Origin: Bacteroidia bacterium | GTDB lineage: Bacteria; Bacteroidota; Ignavibacteria; SZUA-365 | Reading direction: 5' to 3' | DNA: 64,000 nucleotides | Assembly (NCBI GenBank): GCA_027493955.1 | Contig: JAOSJT010000001.1 | Location: 511,131 to 575,130 of the forward strand | Notes under the pieces: model-generated | Database searches by the model: none | Told to the model about the DNA's origin: nothing | Seen by the model: the letters and a program-made list of their open reading frames with translations, nothing else | Made by a program: the position numbers and the translations under genes | Shown: positions 27,479-35,945 of the stretch, in pieces | Numbering within the stretch: the first letter of the stretch is position 1 | How the letters are laid out: every line of letters begins with the position of its first letter

Positions 27479-27481
27479 CGC

Positions 27482-27775
27482 ATGCGCGTATTGTCACGCA
27501 AAACCTTGATGGAATTCTGGAGCAAGCACCCCGATTCGGAACAAGCTTTGAGGTCCTGGTTTTCTGAAGTCCAAAAAGCATCGTGGAAACGTCCCGTCGA
27601 TATTAAAAAAGAACACCCGACCGCGAGCTTTCTTGCCGATAACCGAATCGTGTTCAACACCAAGGGCAACAGGTACAGACTGATCGTCAGGATATACTAC
27701 AGCTACGGCCAGGTGTTTATCCGTTTTATTGGCACGCATTCCGAATACGACAACATCGACGCATCGACAGTATAG
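27482..27775 (+). CDS. higB: HigB-type toxin (RelE-superfamily mRNA interferase)
   Basis: A 97-residue toxin of the HigB_toxin family: M-R-V-L-S-R-K-T-L-M-E-F-W-x-K-H-P-D-S-E at the N-terminus, then F-N-T-K-G-N-R-Y-R-L-I-V-R-I and R-F-I-G-T-H-S-E-Y-D at the C-terminus, the usual RNase core with catalytic basic residues and the final H/Y/D. ATG 27482 gives the family N-terminus exactly; the ATG at 27467 would lie inside the promoter. HigB cleaves mRNA on the ribosome and is neutralised by HigA, encoded 18 nt downstream. No Shine-Dalgarno precedes it. Confidence 0.93.
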   Translation: MRVLSRKTLMEFWSKHPDSEQALRSWFSEVQKASWKRPVDIKKEHPTASFLADNRIVFNTKGNRYRLIVRIYYSYGQVFIRFIGTHSEYDNIDASTV

Positions 27776-27793
27776 CAGAAAGAGAAGGTTGAG

Positions 27794-28156
27794 TTGATTA
27801 TCAAACCGATTCATACAGAAACCGACCATATGCGGGCGCTGCAGCGTATCGATATGATTTTCGATGCCCGACCAGGCTCTCCGGAAGGAGACGAACTCGA
27901 AATTCTGGGAATCCTTGTGGACGAATACGAAAGCAGGCACTTCCCGATCGAGGCGCCAGATCCGATTGAAGCCATCAAATTCAGACTGGAGCAACTCGGG
28001 CTCACGCAGTCCGATCTCGCCCGCATCCTCGGTTCCCGTTCAAGAACCAGCGAAGTACTTGCAGGGAAACGAAAACTCTCCATCTCGATGATCAGAAAAC
28101 TTCATGCGAGCCTGAATATCCCGGCAGACATTCTGATCAGGGATACAGCACTCTGA
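27794..28156 (+). CDS. higA: HigA-type antitoxin with HTH (XRE family)
   Basis: A 120-residue antitoxin. TTG 27794 is preferred as start because it gives the family opening I-I-K-P-I-H-T-E; AAGG lies at 27785-27788. ATG 27830 would remove this. It has the conserved P-G-S/T-P-E-G-D-E-L, the linker H-F-P-I-E-A-P-D-P-I-E-A-I-K-F, then a helix-turn-helix (L-T-Q-S-D-L-A-R-I-L-G-S-R-S-R-T-S-E-V-L) and the tail L-N-I-P-A-D-I-L-I. It should bind HigB and repress the operon. Confidence 0.93.
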   Translation: MIIKPIHTETDHMRALQRIDMIFDARPGSPEGDELEILGILVDEYESRHFPIEAPDPIEAIKFRLEQLGLTQSDLARILGSRSRTSEVLAGKRKLSISMIRKLHASLNIPADILIRDTAL

Positions 28157-28309
28157 AATGCCATGTGTAATCCAGGGAACCCGAAGTACACAGGATCGAA
28201 GAAGCGTGAGGAGAGGTGACAAGCGCTGATGCTGAACAGGTCGAAGTCTACTATGCCGATATTACCGTGAGATTGATCAGCTTCACAATGTCCATCAAGG
28301 AGTTTATTT

Positions 28310-29137
28310 ATGGATGATTTTCTCACATTCGTCGAAAAGGCGGTTCAGCTCTACGCGCTGAACATCGTTTTGGCGATAGTCATTTTTCTCGTCGGTCTCT
28401 GGCTTGCGGGTCGGTTGCGTAACGGACTCAAAAAGCTCATGCGCCGACGTCAGGTGGACGAAACCCTCACCAAATTCGCGGGCAGCGTAATCTATGCCAC
28501 TTTTCTGATCTTCGTGATCATCGCGGCGCTCGGACAGCTCGGTATACAGACCACCTCGCTCATCGCCATACTTGGTGCGGCGGGACTTGCCATCGGACTC
28601 GCGCTTCAGGGATCGCTCAGTAATCTCGCTTCGGGTGTGATGCTCATCGTACTGCGGCCGTTCAGCGTGGGGCATTACATCGAGGGTGCGGGTATCGCCG
28701 GAACGGTACGCGGCGTGCAGCTATTCACCACCACGCTTATGACGCCTGACAATCGTCGCATCATCGTCCCGAATTCGAAGCTGACAAACGACAACATCAT
28801 CAACTACACCATCGAGGAAAAGCGCCGAATTGATTTCTTTTTCTCCGTCGCCTACAACGACGATATTCGCAGGGCACAGGAAGTCATGCTGGAGGTGCTG
28901 CACGGCGACGCACGCGTGTTGGACGATCCCGAGGCCACGGTGGGCGTGTTCGAGTTGGGAGATAACGCGGTGAAGTTCGCCGTGCGTCCCTGGGTAAAAA
29001 CCGAGGATTACTGGCCGGTGTATTTCGATATGATGCAAACGATGAAACGACGGCTGACGGACGAGGGCTTCAATATTCCCTTTCCTCAGCGCGATGTGCA
29101 TCTGTATCATCATCGCGGCGATGCGCCGGAGCTGTGA
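28310..29137 (+). CDS. Small-conductance mechanosensitive channel (MscS family)
   Basis: 275 residues. Three TM helices: ~15-35, ~60-80 and the pore helix ~85-110 with G-A-A-G-L-A-I-G-L-A-L-Q-G-S-L-S-N-L-A-S-G. The MscS beta domain follows with R-P-F-S-V-G-H-Y-I, G-T-V, T-P-D-N-R-R-I-I-V-P-N-S. The length and pore motif match basic MscS rather than the large MscK type. It opens upon membrane tension to release solutes during hypo-osmotic shock. Confidence 0.95.
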   Translation: MDDFLTFVEKAVQLYALNIVLAIVIFLVGLWLAGRLRNGLKKLMRRRQVDETLTKFAGSVIYATFLIFVIIAALGQLGIQTTSLIAILGAAGLAIGLALQGSLSNLASGVMLIVLRPFSVGHYIEGAGIAGTVRGVQLFTTTLMTPDNRRIIVPNSKLTNDNIINYTIEEKRRIDFFFSVAYNDDIRRAQEVMLEVLHGDARVLDDPEATVGVFELGDNAVKFAVRPWVKTEDYWPVYFDMMQTMKRRLTDEGFNIPFPQRDVHLYHHRGDAPEL

Positions 29138-29205
29138 CGCAACAAGTGCCACAGATCGGCGTATTTGTTGGGAATGGGTCGTTTCTTAAAAAATGGAGCA
29201 CCACC

Positions 29206-29898
29206 GTGAACGAACAACGATATACCATCACCCCGAGCGCAGTCGCGGGATTGCTGCTCGTGCTTCTCGGAATACTGTTTCTCCTCGATAATTACAACAT
29301 GATCAACGCAGGGGCCTGGCTGCGTTACTGGCCCGTGCTTCTGGTGATACTCGGTCTGCTGAAGGCGACACGTCCGGGCAATGCGTCCGGCCGCATCTTC
29401 GGCGGGGTGGTGGCGACTATCGGTGCGCTCATGGTCCTGAACAGAGCGGACATTCTGCACATTTCCATCGGCAGCTTGTGGCCGCTGATACTCGTGGCCA
29501 TCGGTCTCTCCTTCGTCTTTCGCTCCGGACGGCGGAAGCAGCACGCGGACGCGATAGCGGGGGACGGTGATTCCGTGCGGGGCAGCGCCATACTCGGCGG
29601 CATCGAGCAAAGCAACAGCTCGAAGCGCTTTTCCGGCGGCAGCGTCAGTGCCATACTCGGAGGACATGATCTCGACCTTCGCGAGGCCGACATGCCCGAT
29701 CGCGGCGAAGCGGTATTGGACGTGTTCGCCTTCATGGGCGGCGTGGAAATTAAAGTGCCGCGGGAGTGGACCGTGGTTGTGGATGCCAGCGCCTTCCTCG
29801 GCGGTTTCGAGAATAAGACCTCTCCGCATCAGCACGGTCTGAAAACCCTGCGCATTACCGGCAGTGCCGTGATGGGCGGGGTGGAGATCAAGGCGTAA
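29206..29898 (+). CDS. LiaF-like membrane protein (DUF5668 + LiaF C-terminal domain)
   Basis: 230 residues from GTG 29206 (GGAG at 29195-29198, 7 nt spacing). A GTG at 29134 overlapping the mscS stop would add 24 residues with no ribosome site of their own. The N-terminal half has four short TM helices arranged as in DUF5668 (G-L-L-L-V-L-L-G-I-L-F-L-L-D-N...Y-W-P-V-L-L-V-I-L-G). The C-terminal half contains repeating strands A-I-L-G-G, A-F-M-G-G-V-E-I-K-V-P, A-F-L-G-G-F-E-N-K and A-V-M-G-G-V-E-I-K, the LiaF/DUF1707-like beta-solenoid. LiaF proteins modulate envelope-stress signalling in Firmicutes; no LiaRS pair lies here. Confidence 0.85.
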   Translation: MNEQRYTITPSAVAGLLLVLLGILFLLDNYNMINAGAWLRYWPVLLVILGLLKATRPGNASGRIFGGVVATIGALMVLNRADILHISIGSLWPLILVAIGLSFVFRSGRRKQHADAIAGDGDSVRGSAILGGIEQSNSSKRFSGGSVSAILGGHDLDLREADMPDRGEAVLDVFAFMGGVEIKVPREWTVVVDASAFLGGFENKTSPHQHGLKTLRITGSAVMGGVEIKA

Positions 29899-30240
29899 CG
29901 CGGAACGCAGAACACGCAGAAAAAGCAGAACACGCAGAAAGCGAAATACGCAGACAAAGAGGAACGCGCGGAACACGGAACGCAGAACACGCAGAAAAGG
30001 CAGAACACGGAACGCAGAACACGCAGAAAAGGCAGAACACGGAACGCAGAACACGCAGAAAAGGCAGAACACGGAACGCAGAACACGCAGAAAAGGCAGA
30101 ACACGGAACGCAGAACACGCAGAAAAGACAGAACACGCAGAAAGCGAAATACGCAGACAAAGCGGAACGCGCGGGACGTGGAACGCGGAACACGGAACGC
30201 AGAACACGCAGAAATGACAGAATACGCGGGTCGCGGAATT
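29899..30240. repeat. Purine-rich tandem repeat array (32-bp units)
   Basis: Begins directly after the LiaF-like stop codon. Four near-identical 32-bp units (AAAAGGCAGAACACGG followed by AACGCAGAACACGCAG) start at 29995, 30027, 30059 and 30091. They are flanked by shorter permutations of the same words (AACACGCAG, GCGGAACACGG, AACGCAG) from 29899 to 30240, and by a second repeated block (GCGAAATACGCAGACAAAG) near 29941 and 30144. The reverse strand is open for long stretches only because of this composition. It is not CRISPR-like: no unique spacers. Confidence 0.85.
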
Positions 30241-30274
30241 CGCCAAGATGGCATAAACAGGTTAAATAGAACGG

Positions 30275-30318
30275 AGCTCCCGGATGGCGCTTGTCACGAT
30301 CGGGAGCTTCTTTCTGTT
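30275..30318 (+). terminator. Intrinsic terminator
   Basis: The stem AGCTCCCG (30275-30282) pairs with CGGGAGCT (30301-30308) across an 18-nt loop and is followed by TCTTTCTGTT. It probably ends transcription of the mscS-LiaF-like unit after the repeat array. Confidence 0.6.
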
Positions 30319-30755
30319 ATGGTCGGGAGCGGAGGGCACACACGTGACCGAATGTACGAAGTATTCTCCCGTTGTTCTCAAAACGGATGCGGCTCCGGTG
30401 TGACGGAGAGGTGGCTCACCCTTTTCCCGCTTGTCCCTGCTTCGCAATAGGATGTCAGTATCCTCTGTTTCGTGCACGGCGCGCTGTAGCCAGGCGCTCC
30501 GCGTCACTGCTCTGATCCCTCAGCCGGGGGTGGCGGATATTGACCACCACTGAGATATTGTGCCGAACAATGCATCCTCCCATTCAGGACTGCAGATGTC
30601 TGATCGCGAACGGCGGCGATAATCCGTCAGAATCTCATCTCGTACGCGAAACTCTCCCTTAGAACCTCAGGCGGTGATACCGATGCTTTGGCCGGGAATT
30701 TCCGCGGTCCTCTTCGTGTTCGATGTGAACGTATCACTACCAACCGAGGAACGCC
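30319..30755. other. 437-bp intergenic region
   Basis: No supported gene on either strand. It should contain the promoter for the zinc-ribbon gene at 30756, but no clear box pair is seen. Confidence 0.35.
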
Positions 30756-31043
30756 ATGAAATGTCCCGTTTGCAGAGAACCCGATTTGGTCATCACCGAT
30801 CGTCAGGGAATTGAGATTGACTATTGTCCCCAATGCCGCGGTATCTGGCTGGATCGTGGCGAACTGGATAAAATTATCGAGCGCACAGCGCCGCAGGCCT
30901 CTGCGGATTCCTATCGGAGTGAGCGGGGCGGAGAAAGGGACCGCGACCGGTATGCAGGCGGTTATCGTCATGATGACGACTACTATGAGCATAAGCACAA
31001 GAAGAAGAAGGGCGGATTACTGGGGGAGTTGTTTGACTTTTAA
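30756..31043 (+). CDS. zf-TFIIB zinc-ribbon protein
   Basis: 95 residues. The N-terminus is a zf-TFIIB domain: M-K-C-P-V-C at the start, C-P-Q-C-R-G-I-W-L-D-R-G-E-L-D-K-I at ~24-40. These two Cys pairs bind zinc, and the W-L-D-x-G-E-L motif is diagnostic. The rest is very charged (Arg/Asp-rich, then H-K-H-K-K-K-K) and ends G-G-L-L-G-E-L-F-D-F, a pattern common in this family. GAGGAACGCC precedes the ATG. Function unknown; nucleic acid or protein binding is inference. Confidence 0.85.
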   Translation: MKCPVCREPDLVITDRQGIEIDYCPQCRGIWLDRGELDKIIERTAPQASADSYRSERGGERDRDRYAGGYRHDDDYYEHKHKKKKGGLLGELFDF

Positions 31044-31150
31044 CAATTCCAGCTACCGGATGCCTGGTCGGACGGCGGAGTCGTCCGCCCGGGCGTCGCG
31101 GCTGTATCGTGAAAGGACGCCGTCTGCATCCGCGGGAGAACGGATGTGCT

Positions 31151-31182
31151 TTGCGTGTGTCACTGAAATTTGTCTACATTGA
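31151..31182 (+). promoter_or_regulatory. Candidate promoter of the P-type ATPase gene
   Basis: TTTG (TTG at 31151-31153), a 21-nt spacer and TACATTGA at 31175-31182, about 60 nt before the ATG. Confidence 0.4.
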
Positions 31183-31242
31183 CGCAGCAAAATGGGACAC
31201 AGGGGAGGTCCTGAATTCCGGTCGAGTACGAACAGGATATTT

Positions 31243-33993
31243 ATGGCAACGACACATTGGCATACGGAAACCATAACGGATATCGCTCGTGAACTTGAGG
31301 TCCCTCTGTCGACGGGCTTGAGTGACGAAGTCGTCGAGGCGCGTCGCGCGAAGTATGGTCCGAACGAGCTCCGGGAGCATGGCGGTACTTCACCCATCAA
31401 ATTGTTGTGGGCGCAGTTCACGAACACGATGGTTCTGATTCTGATCGCCGCTGCAGTGGTTTCCGGTTTCCTGGGGAAGGCGACGGAGGCCGGCGCCATC
31501 GGGGCTATCGTCGTGCTTTTCGCTATCCTGGGTTTCGTGCAGGAGTTCAGGGCCGAGAGGGCCATGGCCGCTTTGAAACGTCTGGCCGTGCCGGGCGTGC
31601 GTGTGCGGCGCGGAGGCAGTGTACAGGAAATATCCGCCGCACAGTTGGTGCCCGGAGATGTTGTTTTGCTGGAGGCGGGAAACGCCATTCCCGCCGATTT
31701 GCGCCTTGTGGAAAGCGTGAACCTTCGTATTCAGGAAGCCGCGCTGACCGGTGAATCGGAGGCGGTGGAAAAGCATACAGATCCATTGCCTCAGGAAGAT
31801 GTCCCCCTCGGCGACCGGCGGAACATGGCGTACCTGGGTACCGTCGTCACCTACGGACGCGGCACGGCCGTGGTGGTTGCCACAGGCATGGACACGGAAC
31901 TGGGGAACATCGCTACCTTGCTGCAAACTGTCGAATCCGGACTGACGCCATTGCAGCAACGACTCGATCAGGTGGGCAAACAGTTGGCTGTCGGCGGCGT
32001 CATCGTCGCCGTTCTGGTGATGCTCATCGGTATCCTGCGCGGCGAGGCCCTGGAGGAAATGTTTCTGACGGCTGTTTCCGTCGCAGTCGCCGTGGTTCCT
32101 GAAGGACTGCCCGCCGTCGTGACGATCACGCTGGCACTGGGCGCACAGCGTATGCTTCGCCGCCGCGCGTTGATCCGCAAACTTCCCGCCGTAGAAACTC
32201 TTGGTTCCGTCACCACCATTTGTTCCGACAAAACCGGCACGTTGACCGAAAACCGCATGACGGTCACGGTCATTGACGTCGCCGGGCACTTCCTGGAATT
32301 ACAGGGCACGAAGCGCCATCCCGCCGCGGTACTCCTCCCGTCCGATGCCGGTCCGGATTTCCTGGAGAATCAACCCCCGGAAATTGGGCTCGCTCTTGCC
32401 GCCGGTGCCTTGTGCAATGATGCTTCCCTTCAACCTGATCCGCAGACTGGACGATCCGTTGCTCTGGGTGATCCGACCGAGGGTGCGCTGTTGGTTGCCG
32501 CTTCGCAGGGCGGTCTGGACAAGAGTGATCTGGAGCACATTGTTCCGCGTGTGGCGGAATTACCCTTCGACGCGGATCGCAAACGCATGACCACCGTGCA
32601 TCGCCTGCCGGACGACAGAAGCACCTTGCCCGCTGCGCTCCGCGCACTGCACGATGCGCCGTCGCCCTTCGTCTCCGTTACCAAGGGAGCGGTGGATGGT
32701 CTGTTGCCGCTCTGTCACGCAATCTGGCTGAATGGCGTGGCGGCACCCCTGGACGACGCGTGGCGGAAGCGTATCACTGTCGCGAACGATGAAATGGCGC
32801 AGAACGGTATGCGCGTGCTGGGCCTGGCGATGCACTGGCAGGATACCGCCGATCCCTCGGAGGAGACGCTGATCTTTATCGGACTGGCAGGGATGATCGA
32901 CCCGCCGCGACCGGAAGTGAAGGAGGCGGTGGCGACCTGCAAGGCGGCCGGTATTCGACCCATCATGATCACCGGCGACCATCCGTTGACAGCCAGATTT
33001 ATCGCACACGATCTTGGCATCACCGACAAAATGCGGGTCACAACCGGACAGGAGCTGAGTCGCATGTCACCTGAGGAATTACGGGACGTCGTTCGTGAAG
33101 TGTCGGTGTACGCGCGCGTGACGCCGGAGCACAAACTCCGCATCGTGGAAGAACTGCAAGCGCAGGAGCAGGTTGTGGCCATGACCGGCGACGGCGTCAA
33201 TGATTCGCCGGCGCTGCGCAAGGCCGACATCGGCATAGCCATGGGCATCACCGGCACCGACGTTTCGAAAGAAGCGTCGGAGATGGTGTTGCTGGATGAC
33301 AACTTCGCAACCATCGTCTCGGCCGTGGAGGAAGGCCGCGCCATTTACGACAACATCCGCCGTTTCGTGAAATTCTCTATAGCGGGCAATGTCGGCAAGG
33401 TGCTGGTGATGCTGCTCGCCCCGTTGGGCGGCGTCAATGTGGCACTGCTGCCGCTGCAATTGTTGTGGCTGAATCTCCTCACAGACGGACTGCTGGGTCT
33501 GGGACTGGGGGTGGAGCCCGTCGAACCGAATGCCATGAAACGTCCTCCGCGCGCGCCGAAGGAAAGCTTGTTCAGCGGGGGCCTGACCCGTCACGTCATC
33601 TGGGTTGGACTGGTGATCGGTGTACTCGCGCTGGGTGTGGGAGCGCTGTACTACCTCGAGAGCGGAGGCAGCGACAATCGCTGGCAGACGATGATGTTTA
33701 CGGCCCTGGCCTTCATGCAGATGGGGCAGGCACTGGCGTCCCGTTCCACCTTCGAGTCGCTGGCCTCCCTGGGACTCCGGTCCAATCCCGTCATGCTGGC
33801 ACTGGTGTTGATTACGGCGACACTTCAGCTTCTTGTCCTCTATGTTCCCGCTGTGGCCGGCGTCTTCCACATTGCGCCCCTCGGTGTGCTCGATCTGCTG
33901 CTGTGCGCAGGCCTGGGGGCCGCAGTATTGCTGCTGATTGAATGGGAGAAGGCATGGCTGCGCCGTAAGGCAGCTATGACAGTACCCGGGTGA
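31243..33993 (+). CDS. P2-type cation-transporting ATPase (Ca2+/SERCA- or Na+-like)
   Basis: 916 residues from ATG 31243; the open frame upstream to 31192 lacks a ribosome site. N-terminal cation-ATPase domain (H-T...L-S-T-G-L-S-D...Y-G-P-N-E-L), T-G-E-S actuator loop, TM4 with [10 protein letters not shown] (ion-binding), phosphorylation site D329 in [18 protein letters not shown] and [11 protein letters not shown] hinge, and six C-terminal TM helices with [10 protein letters not shown]. The P-E-G-L-P motif and C-terminal domain place it in the P2A/P2B-like group exporting Ca2+ (or other hard cations) from the cytosol. The specific ion is not certain. Confidence 0.93.
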   Translation: MATTHWHTETITDIARELEVPLSTGLSDEVVEARRAKYGPNELREHGGTSPIKLLWAQFTNTMVLILIAAAVVSGFLGKATEAGAIGAIVVLFAILGFVQEFRAERAMAALKRLAVPGVRVRRGGSVQEISAAQLVPGDVVLLEAGNAIPADLRLVESVNLRIQEAALTGESEAVEKHTDPLPQEDVPLGDRRNMAYLGTVVTYGRGTAVVVATGMDTELGNIATLLQTVESGLTPLQQRLDQVGKQLAVGGVIVAVLVMLIGILRGEALEEMFLTAVSVAVAVVPEGLPAVVTITLALGAQRMLRRRALIRKLPAVETLGSVTTICSDKTGTLTENRMTVTVIDVAGHFLELQGTKRHPAAVLLPSDAGPDFLENQPPEIGLALAAGALCNDASLQPDPQTGRSVALGDPTEGALLVAASQGGLDKSDLEHIVPRVAELPFDADRKRMTTVHRLPDDRSTLPAALRALHDAPSPFVSVTKGAVDGLLPLCHAIWLNGVAAPLDDAWRKRITVANDEMAQNGMRVLGLAMHWQDTADPSEETLIFIGLAGMIDPPRPEVKEAVATCKAAGIRPIMITGDHPLTARFIAHDLGITDKMRVTTGQELSRMSPEELRDVVREVSVYARVTPEHKLRIVEELQAQEQVVAMTGDGVNDSPALRKADIGIAMGITGTDVSKEASEMVLLDDNFATIVSAVEEGRAIYDNIRRFVKFSIAGNVGKVLVMLLAPLGGVNVALLPLQLLWLNLLTDGLLGLGLGVEPVEPNAMKRPPRAPKESLFSGGLTRHVIWVGLVIGVLALGVGALYYLESGGSDNRWQTMMFTALAFMQMGQALASRSTFESLASLGLRSNPVMLALVLITATLQLLVLYVPAVAGVFHIAPLGVLDLLLCAGLGAAVLLLIEWEKAWLRRKAAMTVPG

Positions 33994-34017
33994 TGCGGTC
34001 AACAACCCGCCCCGGGC

Positions 34018-34064
34018 GGTCCCTGAGCGAAGTTTCGGCGGTCCCTGAGCGAAGCCGAAGGGAC
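34018..34064. repeat. REP-like palindromic repeat (two copies)
   Basis: GGTCCCTGAGCGAAG occurs at 34018-34032 and 34040-34054. The second copy continues into a hairpin with GTCCCT (34041-34046) pairing to AGGGAC (34059-34064). This word family (CCCTGAGC...GAAGGG) is a widely dispersed bacterial intergenic repeat. It lies just after the ATPase gene and may also act as a transcription or mRNA end element. A second element resembling the common TCATCCCGCGAAAGC repeat lies at 34155-34169. Confidence 0.6.
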
Positions 34065-34223
34065 GCTCAACCACCATTGAAGAGCCGCACAAGGCGCACA
34101 GGAACGCGGTACGTGGATCAACGTCAATCATGATCAATGATGCGCTCCCTCGATGTCATCCCGCGAAAGCTGAGATCGGGGGAGCAAGGGTGAGACAACG
34201 CGTCGATCCGGCTGTGCCGCTGT

Positions 34224-34859
34224 TCACATTTGCGTAAAGTAATCCGTCTTTTCGTCCGTATGGATCGCCAATGCGCCGGCGCGGACGAGCCGAACGAGCA
34301 GGCGTGTGGCGCGCCTGTCGGAGACGTTGATGAGCTTGGCATATTCCTTGACGGTGATGCGTTCGTTGCGCTCGAACCATGCGAACAGCCGTTTCTCCGC
34401 CTCGCCCACGATGAGCCGCACGGGTTCCGACGCGCCGTACTGATGCCGCAAGACGCGCACCATTTCCTTCGACGCCTGAATGCTTTTCTCGCCTACCCGG
34501 ACATACGCTACACGATCTCCCGCGTCTGAACGCAGATAATGGGGCTTGTGCTCGCTTTCGGGTAAGCGTACGCAGATGATGTCGCGGCTGTCGATTTGAA
34601 AGATGAATACGGCATAGGGGAGCGGGGGATCGCTCAGCACTTCCGCGGCAATACGTATGTCCTCCATCTCACTTTTCTCGCTTTCCACACCCACCACGCT
34701 TTTATCGTCGTCGATACCGAAAATGACGGTGCCGCCGCGTGTATTCGCGAAGGCGATCATCTCGCGCGCGATTTTTTCGGGCGAGGAGACCTTGCGTTTG
34801 AATTCGACGGTCAGACCCTCGCCTTCTTCCAGCATTGCCGTAAGTTCGTGAAAGCGCAT
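34224..34859 (-). CDS. AlbA_2 (Schlafen-type) domain transcriptional regulator
   Basis: 211 residues from ATG 34859; the frame extends to 35033 but that part lies in repeat-rich sequence. Residues ~10-125 form an AlbA_2/Slfn domain: E-G-L-T-V-E-F-K-R-K near the start, I-A-R-E-M-I-A-F-A-N-T-R-G-G-T-V-I-F-G-I-D-D, then the R-x-x-Y-V-R-V-G motif. The C-terminal ~70 residues look like a winged helix (I-T-V-K-E-Y-A-K-L-I-N-V-S-D-R-R-A-T-R-L-L). The family (COG2865) is annotated as putative transcriptional regulators or ATP-binding proteins; no target is evident. A possible promoter (TTG, 22 nt, TACTTTAC) lies upstream on the minus strand. Confidence 0.85.
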   Translation of the reverse strand: MRFHELTAMLEEGEGLTVEFKRKVSSPEKIAREMIAFANTRGGTVIFGIDDDKSVVGVESEKSEMEDIRIAAEVLSDPPLPYAVFIFQIDSRDIICVRLPESEHKPHYLRSDAGDRVAYVRVGEKSIQASKEMVRVLRHQYGASEPVRLIVGEAEKRLFAWFERNERITVKEYAKLINVSDRRATRLLVRLVRAGALAIHTDEKTDYFTQM

Positions 34860-35066
34860 TGCAGCCTCATGCGTGAATAGTGCGTGTAAAGTATCCGAAA
34901 AAACCACCGAAGCGGCAAGCGTGCAGCCCTCCGAGCCGGGAGCCGAGAGCAAAGAGCGAAGAGCACGGCCGGCACAAACCGAGAGCAAAGGGCGGCCCGC
35001 AAGATCTACATGGGTCACGGAAAATTCGAACACCTTTACCCTTCACCCTTTACCTCTCCACGTGTC

Positions 35067-35434
35067 GTCCTTCGGACTAGGAGAGTGGGTGGGTTGTGCG
35101 TGACCCCCCACTGACGTTGGGGGTTAGAGGAAGTGTCGCCCTTCGGGCTCTTCGCTCTTCACCCTTTACCTACTCGTCGTCAAAACCACAAGACGTCCCG
35201 GCAGAAGACCCCTTTACTCTTCACCCTTCACCCTTTACTTCCCCAGTGGCGTCCTTCGGACTAGGAGAGTGGGTGGGTTGTGCGTGACCCCCAACTGACG
35301 TCGGGGGTTAGAGGAAGTGTCGCCCTTCGGGCTCTTCGCTCTTCACCCTTTACCTACTCGTCGTCAAAACCACAAGACGTCCCGGCAGAAGACCCCTTTA
35401 CTCTTCACCCGTCACCCTTTACCTACTCGTCGTC
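35067..35434. repeat. 184-bp tandem duplication
   Basis: The block starting GTCCTTCGGACTAGGAGAG at 35067 is repeated from 35251 with few changes (offset 184 bp). Each copy contains GTGGGTGGGTTGTGCGTGAC, a hairpin-like CGCCCTTCGGGC and one TACTCGTCGTCAAAACC word that also occurs in the 69-bp array. The stretch 34860-35066 upstream holds no gene. Confidence 0.8.
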
Positions 35435-35767
35435 AAAACCACAAGACGTCCCGGCAACAGATCCCTTTACTCTTCACCCGTCACCCTTTACCTACTCGTC
35501 GTCAAAACCACAAGACGTCCCGGCAACAGATCCCTTTACTCTTCACCCTTCACCCTTTACCTACTCGTCGTCAAAACCATAAGACGTCCCGGCAACAGAC
35601 CGCTTTACTCTTTACCCTTCACCCTTTACCTACTCGTCGTCAAAACCACAAGACGTCCCGGCATCAGACCCCTTTACTCTTTACCCTTCACCCTTTACCT
35701 ACTCGTCGTCAAAACCACAAGAGGTCCCGGCATCAGACCCCTTTACTCTTTACCCTTCACCCTTTAC
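35354..35767. repeat. Six tandem 69-bp repeats
   Basis: CTACTCGTCGTCAAAACC starts at 35354, 35423, 35492, 35561, 35630 and 35699, exactly 69 bp apart, each followed by ACAAGACGTCCCGGCA, a variable CAGACC/AGATCC step and pyrimidine words CTTTACTCTTCACCC. The unit is 23 codons long, so a frame stays open, but it has no gene-like start and the array is intergenic. The neighbours differ at a few fixed positions (GAAG/AACA/ATCA), which would let the array's growth be ordered. Confidence 0.9.
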
Positions 35768-35882
35768 CTCCCCAGTGGCGTCCTTCGGACTCTTCACTCT
35801 TCATGTGTCGTCAGCCTCAGGCTGCGCTGCGCTTCGTTTAACGTTCAACAGTTTACCGTATTAACAGCGAATTGTAAATCCA

Positions 35883-35913
35883 TTGCCGCTGTACCGTCAT
35901 TTTCGTATCATTC
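35883..35913 (+). promoter_or_regulatory. Candidate promoter of the radical SAM gene
   Basis: TTG at 35883-35885, a 20-nt spacer and TATCATTC at 35906-35913, 32 nt before the ATG at 35946. Confidence 0.3.
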
Positions 35914-35945
35914 ACCTTGTCACCAACGCGCGAAAGCCAGACCAC

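Noticed and set aside
29110-30246. Long reverse-strand frame of Cys/Phe/Leu-rich sequence over the repeat array
   Set aside because: It is open only because the 32-bp repeats lack stop codons in this frame; it overlaps the LiaF-like gene and has no ribosome site.
30319-30755. A broken mobile element between the repeat array and the zinc-ribbon gene
   Set aside because: I found no transposase-like residues or terminal inverted repeats.
35354-35767. CRISPR array
   Set aside because: Units are contiguous 69-bp repeats without unique spacers, and no cas gene is nearby.
35280-35841. Frames of 23-residue repeats (plus strand) in the 69-bp array
   Set aside because: The 69-bp unit is a multiple of three, so a frame stays open by chance; two different frames are open and neither has a gene-like start.
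35883-35945. TTG start for the radical SAM gene
   Set aside because: The TTG may instead be a -33 promoter element; ATG 35946 is 32 nt after the -7 box. The decision is not certain.
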